In this document: piece by piece, positions 8,339 through 18,700 of the stretch
Position numbering within the stretch: the first letter of the stretch is position 1
Layout: each line of letters starts with the position of its first letter
Assembly (NCBI RefSeq): GCF_003852425.1
Contig: NZ_QAJN01000010.1
Coordinates: 248,724-312,723 of the forward strand
Direction of reading: 5' to 3'
DNA length: 64,000 bases
Origin: Paucibacter sp. KBW04
GTDB taxonomy: Bacteria > Pseudomonadota > Gammaproteobacteria > Burkholderiales > Burkholderiaceae_C
Translations under genes and position numbers: made by a program
Notes under the pieces: model-generated
Seen by the model: only the letters and a program-made list of their open reading frames with translations
Database searches by the model: none
What the model was told of the DNA's origin: nothing

Positions 8339-10198
8339 ATGCCTGCAAACATTCCGCCCACAGCCCAAGCGGCACCCCAGCCTTCTACCTCGCCCCAAGG
8401 TTCTGCAGCCCTGCGGCCTAGTGGCAAGGAGCCCGCCAAAGGCAGCCCTCGCTCGCTCAGCGGGCTCTGGCCTTTTTTGCAGCCCTACCGCCTGCGCATC
8501 GCCGCCGCCCTCTTCTTTCTGACCCTGGCGGCTTTGGCCACCCTGGCATTCCCGCAGGCTTTGCGCGGACTGGTGGATGAAGGCATGGCCAGCGGCCAGG
8601 CGGGTGATCGCCTGATGGCCATGCGCGAGCATTTCTTGGCGCTGTTTGCCGTGGGTGCGGCCTTAGGGCTTTTCTCGGCCCTGCGCTTTTATATGGTGAC
8701 CTGGTTGGGCGAGCGGGTCACGGCCGATCTGCGCAACGCGGTCTATCGCCATGTGCTCAAGCAAAGCCCGGAGTTCTTTGAGACCACCCAGACCGGCGAG
8801 GTGCTCAGCCGCATCACCACCGATACCACCGTGGTGCAAACCGTGGTGGGCTCCAGCCTCAGCATGGGCTTGCGCAGCACGGTGATGGGCCTGGGCGCGA
8901 TGCTGATGCTGATCGCCACCAACCCGCTGGTGATGACTCAGGTGCTGGGCATTTTGATCATCGTGGTTTCACCCGCGATTTACTTTGGACGGCGGGTACG
9001 CAAGCTCAGCCGCGCCAGCCAGGATAGAGTCGCCGACACCAGTGCCATCGCGGCCGAGGTGCTCAATGCCGTGCCGGTGGTGCAGAGCTATACGCAAGAA
9101 GATGGCGAGACTCGCCGCTTCGCCCAAGCCAGTGAGAACGCCTTTGACACGGCCCGCAAGCGCACCAAGATGCGAGCCGGCCTGGTGGCCTTCATCATCA
9201 CCGCCACCTTTGGCGCCTTGCTCTGGGGCTTGTACCAGGGCACGCAGGCGGTGCTGGCGGGCCATATCACCGCCGGTCATCTGGGCCAGACCGTCGTCTA
9301 CGTGATTCTCTTGGTCAGCAGCGTGACGGTCTTGGCCGAGGTTTACGGCGATGTCTTGCGCGCGGCCGGTGCGACCGAGCGCTTGATGGAATTGCTGTCC
9401 AGCCGCTCACCGGTGGCCGAACCCGCGCAGCCCCAGGCCCTGCCTCGCGTCGCGGGCGGCAGCGCCTTGAGCTTGCAAGGCCTGCAATTCAATTACCCCT
9501 CGCGCCCTTCGCAGGCGGCGCTGAGCGACTTCAATCTGGAGATCAGGGCCGGCGAGACCGTCGCCCTGGTGGGCCCCAGCGGCGCGGGCAAGAGCACGGT
9601 GTTCCAACTGCTGCTGCGCTTTTACGACGCGCAGGCTGGCAGCATCTTGCTGAACGGGGTGAACACGCGTGACTTGAGCCTGCATGATTTGCGCGGCAAT
9701 ATCGGACTGGTACCGCAGGACAGCGTGGTGTTCTCCAGCAGCGCGATGGAGAACATCCGCTATGGCCGGCCCGAGGCCACGGACGAAGAGGTGGTGGCTG
9801 CGGCCAAGGCCGCTTTTGCCGATGAATTCATCCGCGCCCTGCCCGAGGGCTACCAGACCTTTTTGGGCGAGCGCGGGGTGCGCCTCTCGGGTGGCCAGCG
9901 GCAGCGCATCAGCATCGCCCGCGCCATGTTGAAGAATCCGCCCCTGCTGCTGCTGGACGAGGCCACCAGCGCCTTGGATGCCGAGAGCGAACGCATGGTC
10001 CAAGCGGCCCTGGAAGCGGCCATGCAGGATCGCACCACCTTGGTCATCGCGCACCGCCTGGCCACGGTGCAACGCGCCGACCGCATCGTGGTGATGGAGC
10101 ATGGCCGCATTGTCGAGATGGGCACGCATGCCGAGTTGAGCGCGCAGAACGGGCTTTACGCCCGGCTGGCGGCCTTGCAGTTCGATCTGAAAAGCTGA
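8339..10198 (+). CDS. ABC exporter, fused permease and ATPase (MsbA/LmrA-like half transporter)
   Basis: 619 residues from ATG 8339. A proline/serine-rich N-terminal tail of about 45 residues precedes a six-helix exporter membrane domain (about 55-340) and a full nucleotide-binding domain: Walker [10 protein letters not shown] at about 412-420, signature LSGGQ 516-520, Walker B ending in D540-E541, and the switch histidine in IAHRLATV. All catalytic residues are present. It works as a dimer and exports lipids, peptides or drugs; the substrate cannot be read from sequence. It is divergent from the marR efflux operon and shares its regulatory region, so co-regulation is likely but inferred. Confidence 0.93.
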   Translation: MPANIPPTAQAAPQPSTSPQGSAALRPSGKEPAKGSPRSLSGLWPFLQPYRLRIAAALFFLTLAALATLAFPQALRGLVDEGMASGQAGDRLMAMREHFLALFAVGAALGLFSALRFYMVTWLGERVTADLRNAVYRHVLKQSPEFFETTQTGEVLSRITTDTTVVQTVVGSSLSMGLRSTVMGLGAMLMLIATNPLVMTQVLGILIIVVSPAIYFGRRVRKLSRASQDRVADTSAIAAEVLNAVPVVQSYTQEDGETRRFAQASENAFDTARKRTKMRAGLVAFIITATFGALLWGLYQGTQAVLAGHITAGHLGQTVVYVILLVSSVTVLAEVYGDVLRAAGATERLMELLSSRSPVAEPAQPQALPRVAGGSALSLQGLQFNYPSRPSQAALSDFNLEIRAGETVALVGPSGAGKSTVFQLLLRFYDAQAGSILLNGVNTRDLSLHDLRGNIGLVPQDSVVFSSSAMENIRYGRPEATDEEVVAAAKAAFADEFIRALPEGYQTFLGERGVRLSGGQRQRISIARAMLKNPPLLLLDEATSALDAESERMVQAALEAAMQDRTTLVIAHRLATVQRADRIVVMEHGRIVEMGTHAELSAQNGLYARLAALQFDLKS

Positions 10199-10222
10199 GC
10201 GCCTCAGCCCTTCAGAATTGGC

Positions 10223-10681
10223 TCAGTAACCCGGCAGAGGCGTGGGTGCCGAAGCCGGAGCGGAGGCCGGCGCTTCCGCTCCCGGCCCGGTCTGCACCAC
10301 GACGCCCGGGGTCAGCGAGACCTCGCTGGTCTGGGTGACCTTGGTGACGTAGTAGCGCGTTTCGCCAAAGCAGGAGGTGGGCAGGCCGACCTTTTGCTCG
10401 TAGTGCAGGCTGACCCGCTTGCCCATCAACTGGGTCAGCTCTTCGGCCACAGTCTCATCGGCCACGGTGAAGTTGAACTTCTCCACCGTCGAGGTGCCGG
10501 GCAAGGACACCAGGGCCACCTCGCCCTCCCAGGTCTTGCAGATCCAGCCCTTGCGCGAGAGCTTCTGGATCCAACCGGCGCGCTCGCCGGTGGAATAGCT
10601 CCAGTTCAGCGCGGCGGCAAAATAAGCCCAGATCAGCAGAACCAGGATCAGCAAGGCCAGGAAAATTCGTTTGAAGGTCAT
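10223..10681 (-). CDS. Conserved single-pass membrane protein of unknown function
   Basis: 152 residues. One N-terminal membrane helix (about 5-25) is followed by a compact domain with SYSTGERAGWIQKLSRKGW and KTWEGEV. This pattern occurs in a small family sometimes mislabelled 6-phosphogluconate dehydrogenase; there is no dehydrogenase fold here. The C-terminus is a low-complexity Ala/Pro tail (residues ~130-152). It is convergent with the ABC exporter, with 24 bp between the stops. No function is assigned. Confidence 0.75.
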   Translation of the reverse strand: MTFKRIFLALLILVLLIWAYFAAALNWSYSTGERAGWIQKLSRKGWICKTWEGEVALVSLPGTSTVEKFNFTVADETVAEELTQLMGKRVSLHYEQKVGLPTSCFGETRYYVTKVTQTSEVSLTPGVVVQTGPGAEAPASAPASAPTPLPGY

Positions 10682-10763
10682 GTTTGCTTGTGGACGGGGT
10701 CAAGAACTGTGCGCATTGGACCAGGATTTGCTCGCAAAGCCCGCAAGTCATCGGCAAGTCCCG

Positions 10764-10800
10764 CAAAAAAGCGGCCCACCGGCATGACCGGAGGGCCGCT
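10764..10800 (-). terminator. Rho-independent terminator
   Basis: AGCGGCCC (10770-10777) pairs with GGGCCGCT (10793-10800), with an inner CCGG/CCGG helix. On the minus strand the stem is followed by TTTTTTG. It lies just after the DUF4136 lipoprotein gene and ends that transcript. Confidence 0.8.
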
Positions 10801-10816
10801 CAGGCGCAAGCAATGC

Positions 10817-11431
10817 TTACTTGGCTGGTGCAGCGGCAGGCGCCGGTGCAGGCAGGGGGAACTTGGCAAAGGCGGCAGCGATGGCGGCATCGATGCCGGG
10901 CTTGACCTGCTCGACGTCCTTGGCCGTGACCGAATCAGACACCACCGCTTCCCACACCATCTGCTTGCGTGCGGCATCGATCACATCGATGTTCAGCGTG
11001 CCTTCCTTGTACTGGGTGACGGTGGTCTCGTCGCGGTACAGAGGCCAGGTGCTGTACATGCCCGCGCGATAGCCGTAATAACCGATGCCCATGGTGGGCA
11101 CAGGCGTGGTGGTGACGCGGGTCTTGTCGTTCAGCGTGGCGTTGAAATTAACCAACAAATCGGGTTTGGCCGCATCCAGCTTGAAGCCGCGGGCTTCCAA
11201 CTCGCGTTGGGTGGCCGCCTTCAGATGCTGGGACACGATGCTTTGATAACCCGAACGGTCGGTGCCCAAGGGGCTGACGAAGGCAAAGCTCTTGTAGCTG
11301 CTGAAGTTGGCGCTCTTGTCATAGTCGGCCCGCACATCGGGACCGGTCGCGCAGGCCGCCAAGCCGGCCACCAGGCCCAGGGCCAGGCTCAGGCGCAACA
11401 AGGACTGGGTCGACAACAAACGATGACTCAT
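10817..11431 (-). CDS. DUF4136 domain lipoprotein
   Basis: 204 residues with a lipoprotein signal (lipobox LAAC near residues 24-27). The DUF4136 pattern follows: DYDKSANFSSYKSFAF, then a duplex-like stretch ending in KPDLLVNFNATLNDKT, a Gly/Tyr-rich GIGYYGYRAGMYSTW and the conserved YKEGTLNIDVIDA. AGGAGA sits upstream of the ATG. Members are outer-envelope lipoproteins without a settled role. It is followed by a strong terminator, so it is probably monocistronic. The tail is Ala/Pro-rich. Confidence 0.88.
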   Translation of the reverse strand: MSHRLLSTQSLLRLSLALGLVAGLAACATGPDVRADYDKSANFSSYKSFAFVSPLGTDRSGYQSIVSQHLKAATQRELEARGFKLDAAKPDLLVNFNATLNDKTRVTTTPVPTMGIGYYGYRAGMYSTWPLYRDETTVTQYKEGTLNIDVIDAARKQMVWEAVVSDSVTAKDVEQVKPGIDAAIAAAFAKFPLPAPAPAAAPAK

Positions 11432-11505
11432 GGTTCTCTCTCCTATTTGATGTAAACGAGGCAGGCCCGGCGCCGGCAGCGCCCGGCCTCTTGCCCGCTG
11501 CCGAA

Positions 11506-12120
11506 TTACTTGCGCTTGCGATGCTCGACGCTGACGGCCGCTGCCTCCACAAACACGGCGCGCACTTCCTGGCCGACCTTGATCTTGGCCAGATCCACAT
11601 TGTCGGGCGCGGAGACGATGAAGCTGCGCTTGACGCCGCGCAGCTTGACGGTACGGGCCTTGAGGTCGATTGCCTCGACCACGGCCAGGGCCTGGATCTT
11701 GCGGCCCGAGCTGGCCGAGGGCAGTCCGCCCACGGTGCCGGTGCTGTTGGTGACCGACTCGACCTTCTCACGAATGCCGGTTTCCTTGGCCACCGGTTCC
11801 AGTTCCATGGCCACGGCCGCCGCATAGCGGATGGCCAGGTCGTCACCCACCCGCACCTGGTCGAAGTTGCTGATGCTGGCGGGCACATCCACCGTCACCA
11901 GCTGACCCTTGGAGTTGCGCAAGACGGCCACACGATTGGCCTGGTCCAGTTCCACCACCTTGGCATGCAGCACGACCTCGGCCGCCTTCATGCGCGCATT
12001 CGGAGCGCTGGCGGTGGCCACGGCGGTGGCGGGCGGCTGTTGAGCCATCGCCAAAACAGGCGCCAACACCAGGCCGGTGGCCAGCACCATGGACTTGACC
12101 GAACCCGAAATCTTTGTCAT
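11506..12120 (-). CDS. Periplasmic protein with two tandem OB-like repeats, unknown function
   Basis: 204 residues from ATG 12120, preceded by AGGGAG; a longer in-frame start at 12156 lacks support. A signal peptide ends at VLAMAQQ. Two similar blocks follow: VVELDQANRVAVLRNSKG...VRVGDDLAIRYA and VVEAIDLKARTVKLRGVKR...IKVGQEVRAVFVEA, each a short beta-barrel-like unit of the DUF5666 type (my reading of the pattern). It lies between other envelope genes on the same strand; function unknown. Confidence 0.75.
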   Translation of the reverse strand: MTKISGSVKSMVLATGLVLAPVLAMAQQPPATAVATASAPNARMKAAEVVLHAKVVELDQANRVAVLRNSKGQLVTVDVPASISNFDQVRVGDDLAIRYAAAVAMELEPVAKETGIREKVESVTNSTGTVGGLPSASSGRKIQALAVVEAIDLKARTVKLRGVKRSFIVSAPDNVDLAKIKVGQEVRAVFVEAAAVSVEHRKRK

Positions 12121-12200
12121 CGCAAACTCCCTTTTGTGAATCAATGGATCAAACAAGGCAACACCATAAACCAGCTGAGCAACAGCTGGATGAAATCGAC

Positions 12201-13943
12201 TCAGCGCAGATAGACCGACTCGAAGCGAGCCAGCACCCGATTGCCGGCGAGCAAGCTCAGCTGCTCACCCTCAATGCTGAAACCCGTGGTCTCGGCCAGC
12301 AGGGCATGGACTTTTTGCTCCATGGCCATGGCCTCGGGGCTGCAAGCCATCATGGTGCCGGCCATGCGGGAAAAGCTCAGTCCGGCAGCACCCGTCTGCT
12401 TGAAGCTGCCCATCATGCGATTGCAGCCGGAGCTACCGCTGACGCGGTGGTTCTCCTTGTGCAAGGTAATCTGCACCTCGCGGACCTGATCGGCAGGGCT
12501 GGCGGGCTTCTTGCCGTTCAGCTCGACCAGCTTCCAGTAAGTCCCGGTCAGGCTGGCCTTGCTGGCGCCTGCGGCCGCCTTGCCTTTTTCGCTCGCAGCG
12601 CCCTGAGCGGCGGCTTGGGCCGGCTGGCTCGTGAGATTGGCGCAACGGGCGCCGCTGGCTTCGGCGGCGAGGAATTTATCGACCTGCAGATGCTCGCCTT
12701 GCTTGTTGTCCATGCCGGCGGTGTTCAGCAAACGCCCTTCGAGCTTGACCAGCACCGGTGCACCCGGCGCCTTTGCAAACTGGCCATAGCTGCGCTGCAG
12801 ATTGGCAAAGTCACCGGCCATGGTGACGGGCCAGGACAGGCCGCTCACACAGTCGGTAAAGCGAGCTGCGTCGGCCATATAAACAAACTCGCCCTGCCAC
12901 TTCAGCGGCTCGCTGATCTCGTCCACCTTGGCCGTGCGACGAAGCTCGTAATTGAGCTTGGAAACAATGGGCTTGCCCTGCTGGTCCAGCAGACGCAGCG
13001 TCGGCTCGGCGGCCGGCCCGTCTTTGACCAGGGTCTTTGCCTTGGCCGTTTTGCTGGCCGGGCTCAGTGCCCACATCTGACGGCCCGAAGCACTTTGCAA
13101 CACCAGCTTTTGCCCACCCGCCTCGGCCATCCAACGACCCTGCTCGGACAGCGGCGCGCCACTCTTGCCGAGGTAGACGCTGCGCAAGCGGTACAGCCCG
13201 TCGGGCCTCAGGGTAAGGGTCTGGGCCACACCCGCACAGTCGGCGCAAGGCAGCACACCCGCGAAGCTCGCCGGCAAGGCGAAAGGCGGCAGCGTCGGGG
13301 CCAGGGTGGCAGCAGCGCCGCCGCTCACGCCAGTTCCAACTCCGGCGCCTGCCCCCTTGCCGGCGCTCTCCGGCTTGGCTGCCGTCGGTGCCGAACCCAC
13401 GGCTTGCAGCAGCAGATCCACCTGATTGCCCTGGCCCTGGGTCAGCACACCGTTGTGCTCGGTGCTGATGAAGGCCAGGCGATCGCCAATCATGATGCGG
13501 GCACTGACGGCGTAGCGATGACGCTCGTCGATGGCGCTCTTGGGCACTTTCAGATTGAAACGCAAGGGCACTTGGCGGCCACCGAACTCCTCGCGGCTCT
13601 CTGCCAAGACCTTGGCCGGAGCGTCCATCAAGGACACATCGGCCACCTGCACCTGCAGCACCGCATTGGGCGGCATGGCCATGCGTTGGCGGTAGGCCAC
13701 CGTGCCTTGCACCGTGAGCATCTCATCAGACATGGGCTTCATCGTGACCGCCTCCGCGGGCTTGGCAGCGCCCTGCGCCGTGGGTGAGGCCTGAGCATGG
13801 CTTTGGCTGGCAAAGCCAAAAGTCAGCGCCCCCAGCAGCCCCAGACTCAAGAGCGACAACAAAGGCCCTTGCTGCTTGCGCGCAAAACGGCTGAGGCTCG
13901 CGGCTTGGCTGAGGGCGGGTGAAGATTTTTGGAATTGAGTCAT
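12201..13943 (-). CDS. Envelope stress-type fusion protein: YbaY + NlpE-like + META domains
   Basis: 580 residues from ATG 13943, preceded by AAGGAG; a longer frame reaches 14018. After a signal peptide (ending SQSHAQA) three domains are visible. A YbaY-like domain (VQGTVAYRQRMAMPPNAVL ... GNQVDLLLQ) comes first. An NlpE-like domain follows, with the CxxC of LPCADCAGV and a later KWQGEFVYMADAARFTDC segment. A META (HslJ-like) domain closes the protein, from TGTYWKLVELNGK through GSSGCNRMMGSFK. The separate proteins are linked to copper/surface sensing (NlpE) and novobiocin or heat-shock phenotypes (HslJ). The lipobox cysteine of true NlpE is missing, so it is probably soluble periplasmic. Confidence 0.85.
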   Translation of the reverse strand: MTQFQKSSPALSQAASLSRFARKQQGPLLSLLSLGLLGALTFGFASQSHAQASPTAQGAAKPAEAVTMKPMSDEMLTVQGTVAYRQRMAMPPNAVLQVQVADVSLMDAPAKVLAESREEFGGRQVPLRFNLKVPKSAIDERHRYAVSARIMIGDRLAFISTEHNGVLTQGQGNQVDLLLQAVGSAPTAAKPESAGKGAGAGVGTGVSGGAAATLAPTLPPFALPASFAGVLPCADCAGVAQTLTLRPDGLYRLRSVYLGKSGAPLSEQGRWMAEAGGQKLVLQSASGRQMWALSPASKTAKAKTLVKDGPAAEPTLRLLDQQGKPIVSKLNYELRRTAKVDEISEPLKWQGEFVYMADAARFTDCVSGLSWPVTMAGDFANLQRSYGQFAKAPGAPVLVKLEGRLLNTAGMDNKQGEHLQVDKFLAAEASGARCANLTSQPAQAAAQGAASEKGKAAAGASKASLTGTYWKLVELNGKKPASPADQVREVQITLHKENHRVSGSSGCNRMMGSFKQTGAAGLSFSRMAGTMMACSPEAMAMEQKVHALLAETTGFSIEGEQLSLLAGNRVLARFESVYLR

Positions 13944-14485
13944 ATCGCTACTCCTTTTTGCAAGGGACTCTTGAGTTATAGCCCAAGTTCGCGGCCTGTC
14001 AGAGGCAAGCATTGGCACGAGGCTGTGCCCCCCCTAGCTTGCATGCCCTGAGAGCGCAGGCTTGTGTCGGTGAATGCGGCGCGCAGGATTACGCTCGCTT
14101 ACAAAACAGCGCCGCACAGGGTGCGGCCCGACAAAGATGAAGCCCGGCAGGCTGCTCAATTCAAGCAGGCGAGCGAACCGGCCTCGGCTTTTTTAGGGGG
14201 TCAGGTCTTGCCCCCAAGGGTTTGCAGCAGGCAATTAGCCCTAAAAAAGCAGATGGTGTCGCTATAGTTGTTTTCAAGTCCTGGCCTGTTTTCAAGAAGT
14301 GCTCCCATGCAGATCCCATGATGCAACAGGCCTTGCGCTCGGTTCTTGTCGTGGGTCAAGCTGCTCGCAGTCCAGCCCTTCGCGTGCCACGGGCATGCGC
14401 AATTGACTAGCAAAGATTGGACTCGGCGATGTTGAAAAAGCCTTGCTTCTCTTGTTCAGCAACGCCTTTTGACCGGAGCGCCCAG
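13944..14485. other. 542-bp intergenic region with a REP-like inverted-repeat element
   Basis: This is the divergent region between the META fusion gene and the RND operon, so it must hold both promoters; no clear -35/-10 pair stands out. Short reading frames here have no family resemblance and no ribosome site. The one clear structure is the 64-bp inverted-repeat element at 14187-14250, listed separately. Confidence 0.6.
14187..14250. repeat. REP-like palindromic element with 12-bp inverted termini
   Basis: GCTTTTTTAGGG (14187-14198) is the exact inverse of CCCTAAAAAAGC (14239-14250). Inside lies GGGGGTCAGGTCTTGCCCCC (14196-14215). Those 20 bp recur in inverted orientation at 289-308, and 15 of them recur at 23427-23441. 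The layout resembles small dispersed palindromic repeats of proteobacteria; no transposase is nearby. Confidence 0.65.
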
Positions 14486-15688
14486 ATGTCGGCATTTCGT
14501 GCGAGCAAAGCGTCCGCGCTGCTGTTAACGCTAGGCCTAGGCCTCACCCTTGCACTCACCGCCTGCCAAAAGCAAGCCGCACCGCAGGCCGCGTCCGCAG
14601 CAGCCGTGCCGGTCAAAGTGGTGGTGTCGCGCGCTGTGACCGTGCCGGTGGTGAATGAATTCGTCGGGCGGGTGGCGGCCTATCGCTCGGTCGAGCTGCG
14701 GGCCCGGGTCGAGGGCATTCTGGAGCAGCGCCATTTTGTCGAAGGCGCCGAGGTGAAGAAGGGTCAGCTGCTCTACACCATAGACGCCACGCCCTACCGC
14801 ATCGCCCTCAACGATGCGCAAGCCGATCTGGCCCGTGCCAAGGCCAATCTGGCCAGCGCCAAATCGCGCGAGACCCGGCTAGCGCCCCTGGTGAAAGAGA
14901 ACGCCATCAGCCAGCAGGATTACGACGACGCGCTCACCGCGGTGAAGCAGAACGAGGCCTTGCTGGCCGTCTCCCAGGCCAAGGTCGAACGCACCCAGAC
15001 CGATCTGGGCTACACCCGCGTGCTGGCCACCGAGAGCGGAAAAATTGGTGCCACCCTGGTGCCCGAAGGCCGTTTGGTCGGCAAGGGCGAGGCCACCCAC
15101 CTTGCCACCATCGACCGCTTGGACCAGGTCTATGTCAACTTCTCGGTCGCCGACCGTGACGCCCTGATCCTGCGGCGGGAGCTGAGCAGCGGCGCCGTCA
15201 AGGCGGGTGCAGGCAGCTCGCAAGCCCGCATCTTTCTGCCCGATGGCAGCGAGTTTGAACGCAGCGGCAAGCTGGACTTTTCCGAGTCCCAGGTCAACCC
15301 CAGCACCGGCACCATTGCCCTGCGCGTCATCATGCCCAACCCGGGCCAGAAGCTTTTGCCCGGCATGTATGTGCGGGTGGTCTACACCGCGGGTTCACGG
15401 CCGAACACGGTGCTGATCCCGCAAAAAGCGGTCAGCAAAACGCCGACCGGCCATGTGGCCTGGGTGGTGAATGCCGAGCACAAGGTGGAGCGCCGCGATC
15501 TGGTGGTGGGCGAATGGTTCAAGAACGACTGGATCATCGAGCGCGGCCTGGGCGAGGGCGAGACCGTGGTGGTCGAAGGCCTGCAGCGCCTGCAGCAAGG
15601 CACGGTGGTCGCGCCCAGCCCCTGGCAGAGTGAGCCGGCGGGGCCCGGCGCGGCCTCTGCCCCACCCACCCCTGCCGCTTCACGCTGA
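14486..15688 (+). CDS. RND efflux periplasmic adaptor (AcrA/MexA-like lipoprotein)
   Basis: 400 residues from ATG 14486, with GGAG seven bases upstream; the frame extends to 14417 without support. A lipoprotein signal with lipobox LTAC is followed by the adaptor fold: VNEFVGRVAAYRSVELRARV, a lipoyl half, the coiled-coil hairpin (about 100-165), then barrel motifs such as LDQVYVNFSVADRDALILRR. It links the RND pump to the outer membrane channel. It is the first gene of a three-gene operon; the 16-bp gap to the pump gene contains the pump ribosome site. No regulator gene adjoins the operon. Confidence 0.93.
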   Translation: MSAFRASKASALLLTLGLGLTLALTACQKQAAPQAASAAAVPVKVVVSRAVTVPVVNEFVGRVAAYRSVELRARVEGILEQRHFVEGAEVKKGQLLYTIDATPYRIALNDAQADLARAKANLASAKSRETRLAPLVKENAISQQDYDDALTAVKQNEALLAVSQAKVERTQTDLGYTRVLATESGKIGATLVPEGRLVGKGEATHLATIDRLDQVYVNFSVADRDALILRRELSSGAVKAGAGSSQARIFLPDGSEFERSGKLDFSESQVNPSTGTIALRVIMPNPGQKLLPGMYVRVVYTAGSRPNTVLIPQKAVSKTPTGHVAWVVNAEHKVERRDLVVGEWFKNDWIIERGLGEGETVVVEGLQRLQQGTVVAPSPWQSEPAGPGAASAPPTPAASR

Positions 15689-15704
15689 AGGCGAGGAGCT
15701 CATC

Positions 15705-18700
15705 ATGGGATTCTTCGTCAGACGCCCGGTCCTCGCGACCGTCATCGCCCTGCTCTTCGTGCTGATCGGCGTGCTGGCCAGCTCCAAGCTGGCGGTGGAG
15801 CAGTACCCCAGCGTGGCACCGCCCCAGGTGCAGATCACCGCCGTCTACCCCGGCGCCAGCCCCGAGACCCTGGAGACCACCGTCGCCGCGCCGCTGGAGC
15901 GCGAGATGAACGGCATTGCCGGCCTGCTCTATATGCAGTCCACCAGCTCGGCCAGCGGCCTGATGCAGCTGCAGGTCTTCTTCGAGCCCGGCACCGATCT
16001 AGACCTGGCCGCCGTTGAGGTCAATAACCGCAGCAAGCGGGTCGAGTCCTTGCTGCCCCAAGAGGTCTTGCGCAATGGCTTGCGGGTGGACAAGACCAAT
16101 CCCCAGATCTTGCAGGTGCTGGTGATGCAGTCGGACGACCCGCGTTTCGACCGTACCTACATCGCCAATCTGGCCAATAGCCAGGTCATCAACGAGCTCA
16201 AGCGCCTGCCCGGCGCGGGCGATGTGACCTTGTTCGCCGCGCCCTATGCCATGCGCTTGTGGCTGGACCCGGACCGCCTGGCCAAGTACCGGCTGACGGT
16301 GACGGATGTGGCCAATGCGGTGCGCGAGCAAAACCAAAACTTCCCGGTCGGCGAGATCGGTCAGGCACCGGCCGACCAAGGCCAGTCCCTGACCTTTCCG
16401 GTGCAGACTGGTGGCGGATTGACCGAGGTGGAGGAGTTTCGCAATATCGTCATCCGCGCCCTGGCCGACGGCTCGGTGGTGAGGGTGCGCGATGTGGCGC
16501 GGGTGGAGTTGGGCGCGGACGACTACCAGTTTGAGTCCCGCCTCAATGGCAAGGACGCGGTGGCCCTGGGCGTTTATCTGCGGCCGGGTGCCAATGCCCT
16601 GGTGCTGGCCGATGCGCTCGCGAAACGCATGAATGAGCTGACGGCCGCCTTCCCGCGCGAGATCAAATGGTCGGTCACCTACGACACGACCAAGTTTGTC
16701 CATGCCTCGGTGGAACTGGTCAAGCACACCTTCATCGAAGCCTTTGTGCTGGTCCTGATCGTGGTCTACCTCTTTTTGGGCAGTATGCGGGCCACCGTCA
16801 TTCCCCTGCTGGCCATTCCGGTGTCCATCATCGGCACCATGGCCGGCCTGCTGCTGGCGGGTTTCTCAATCAATATGCTGACGCTGTTTGGCCTGGTGCT
16901 GGCCATAGGCATCGTGGTGGACGATGCCATTGTGGTGGTGGAGGCGGTCGAGAAGATCATGCACGACGAGCATCTGGACGCCACCAGCGCCGCCATCAAG
17001 GCCATGCAGGGGATTGGCGGCGCCATCGTGGGCGTGACGGCGGTGATCTGCGCCGTCTTCGTGCCCATCGCTTTTCTGGGCGGCGTCACCGGCACGCTGT
17101 ACAAGCAATTCGCCATCACCATCACCTTTGCCACCCTGCTCTCGGCCATCACCGCCCTGACGCTGACGCCGGCCCTGTGCGCCTTGATCCTCAAGCCGGG
17201 CATGCAGAAGATTCGCCCGATTCAAGCCTTCGACCGCCTGTTCGAAAAGGTGGTGGGCGGCTATGTGAGCGGGGTCCAGCTCCTCTTGGGCCGCAAGATC
17301 GTGGCGACCCTGGTTTACGCCCTGCTGATCGCCGGCGTGGCCTTTTTGTTCAAGATCATTCCCGGCGGCTTTGTGCCCGAGGAGGACAAGGGCACCATCT
17401 ACGTCGTGGTGGACCTGCCAGCTGGCGCCTCGGCCGAACGCACCCGCGAGGCGCTCAAAAAGGCCGAGGCCATTCTGGCCAAGGAGGACACGGTGCAAGA
17501 GGCCACCGCCATCCTGGGCTTCTCCATCTTCTACCGCTACGCCAACCAAGCCTTTATCTTCGCCACCCTCAAACCCTGGGACGAACGCAGCACGCCCGAG
17601 ACCCATGTCTTTGGCGTGCTCAAGCGCCTCAACCAGCAACTCGCCAGCATAGGCGAGGCCCGGGTGTTCGCCTTGAATGAGCCGCCCATCTCGGGCATGG
17701 GTTCTACCGCCGGCTTTGATTACCGTCTGCTGTCGCTGGACGGCGACCGGGCCAATCTGGCCGCTGCCGCTCGCGCCCTCACCGGCGCGGCGGCCAAGGA
17801 CCCAGTCTTGCAAGGCGTGCGCAGCGTGGCCGCACCCGAGGTGCAGACCCTGTTCCTGGACGTGGATCGCAACAAGGCCAAGTCCCTGGGCGTGTCCCTG
17901 CAAGAGCTGTACGCCACCGTGGGCAGCTTGCTGGGCTCCAGCTTCGTCAATCAGTTCACCGCCTTCGGGACCAATCTCAAGGTCAAGATGCAGGCCGAGC
18001 AAAGCTACCGCTCCGACCCGGCTGCCTTGCAGCGTTTCCAAATCCGCAATGCCCAGAATGAGCTGGTGCCGCTGGCCGCACTGATGCGCACCGAATGGCG
18101 TTCCGCCCCCATCGCACTGACCCGTTACAACGGCTACCCCTCCATACAGCTCAATGGCGCGGCGGCGGCAGGTCGCAGCTCGGGCGAAGCCCTGGATGCG
18201 ATGGAGGCCATCTCGGCCCAGCAGCTGCCGCAGGGCACCTCCTTCGAATGGTCGGGCCAGTCCTTGCAGGAGCGGGTGGGCGGCTCGCAGGCGGCGGGCA
18301 TCTTCTTGTTGTCTCTGGTCTTCGTCTTCCTCTTCCTGGCCGCCTTGTATGAGAGCTGGTCGCTGCCGGTGGCCGTGTTCCTGATCGTGCCCATCGCCAT
18401 CCTGGGCGCCTTGCTCGCGCTCTTGCTGCGCGGCTCACCCAACGATGTGTTCTTCCAGGTCAGCCTGATCACCCTGGTGGGTCTGGCGGGCAAGAACGGC
18501 ATCCTGATCGTGGAGTTCGCCAAGCAGCAGTACGAAGCCGGCATGGGCGTGGTGGAGGCGGCGATCGAGGCCGGCCGCCAGCGCTTGCGGCCGATCGTGA
18601 TGACCTCGCTGGCCTTCATCCTGGGCGTGATGCCCTTGGTCAAGGCCTCGGGCGCGGGCGCGGCCACACAGCACTCGGTGGGCACCGGCATCTTGGGTGG

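Noticed and set aside
14064-14410. Short frames in the region between the META fusion gene and the RND operon
   Set aside because: They cross the inverted-repeat element, have no ribosome site and no conserved-looking sequence.
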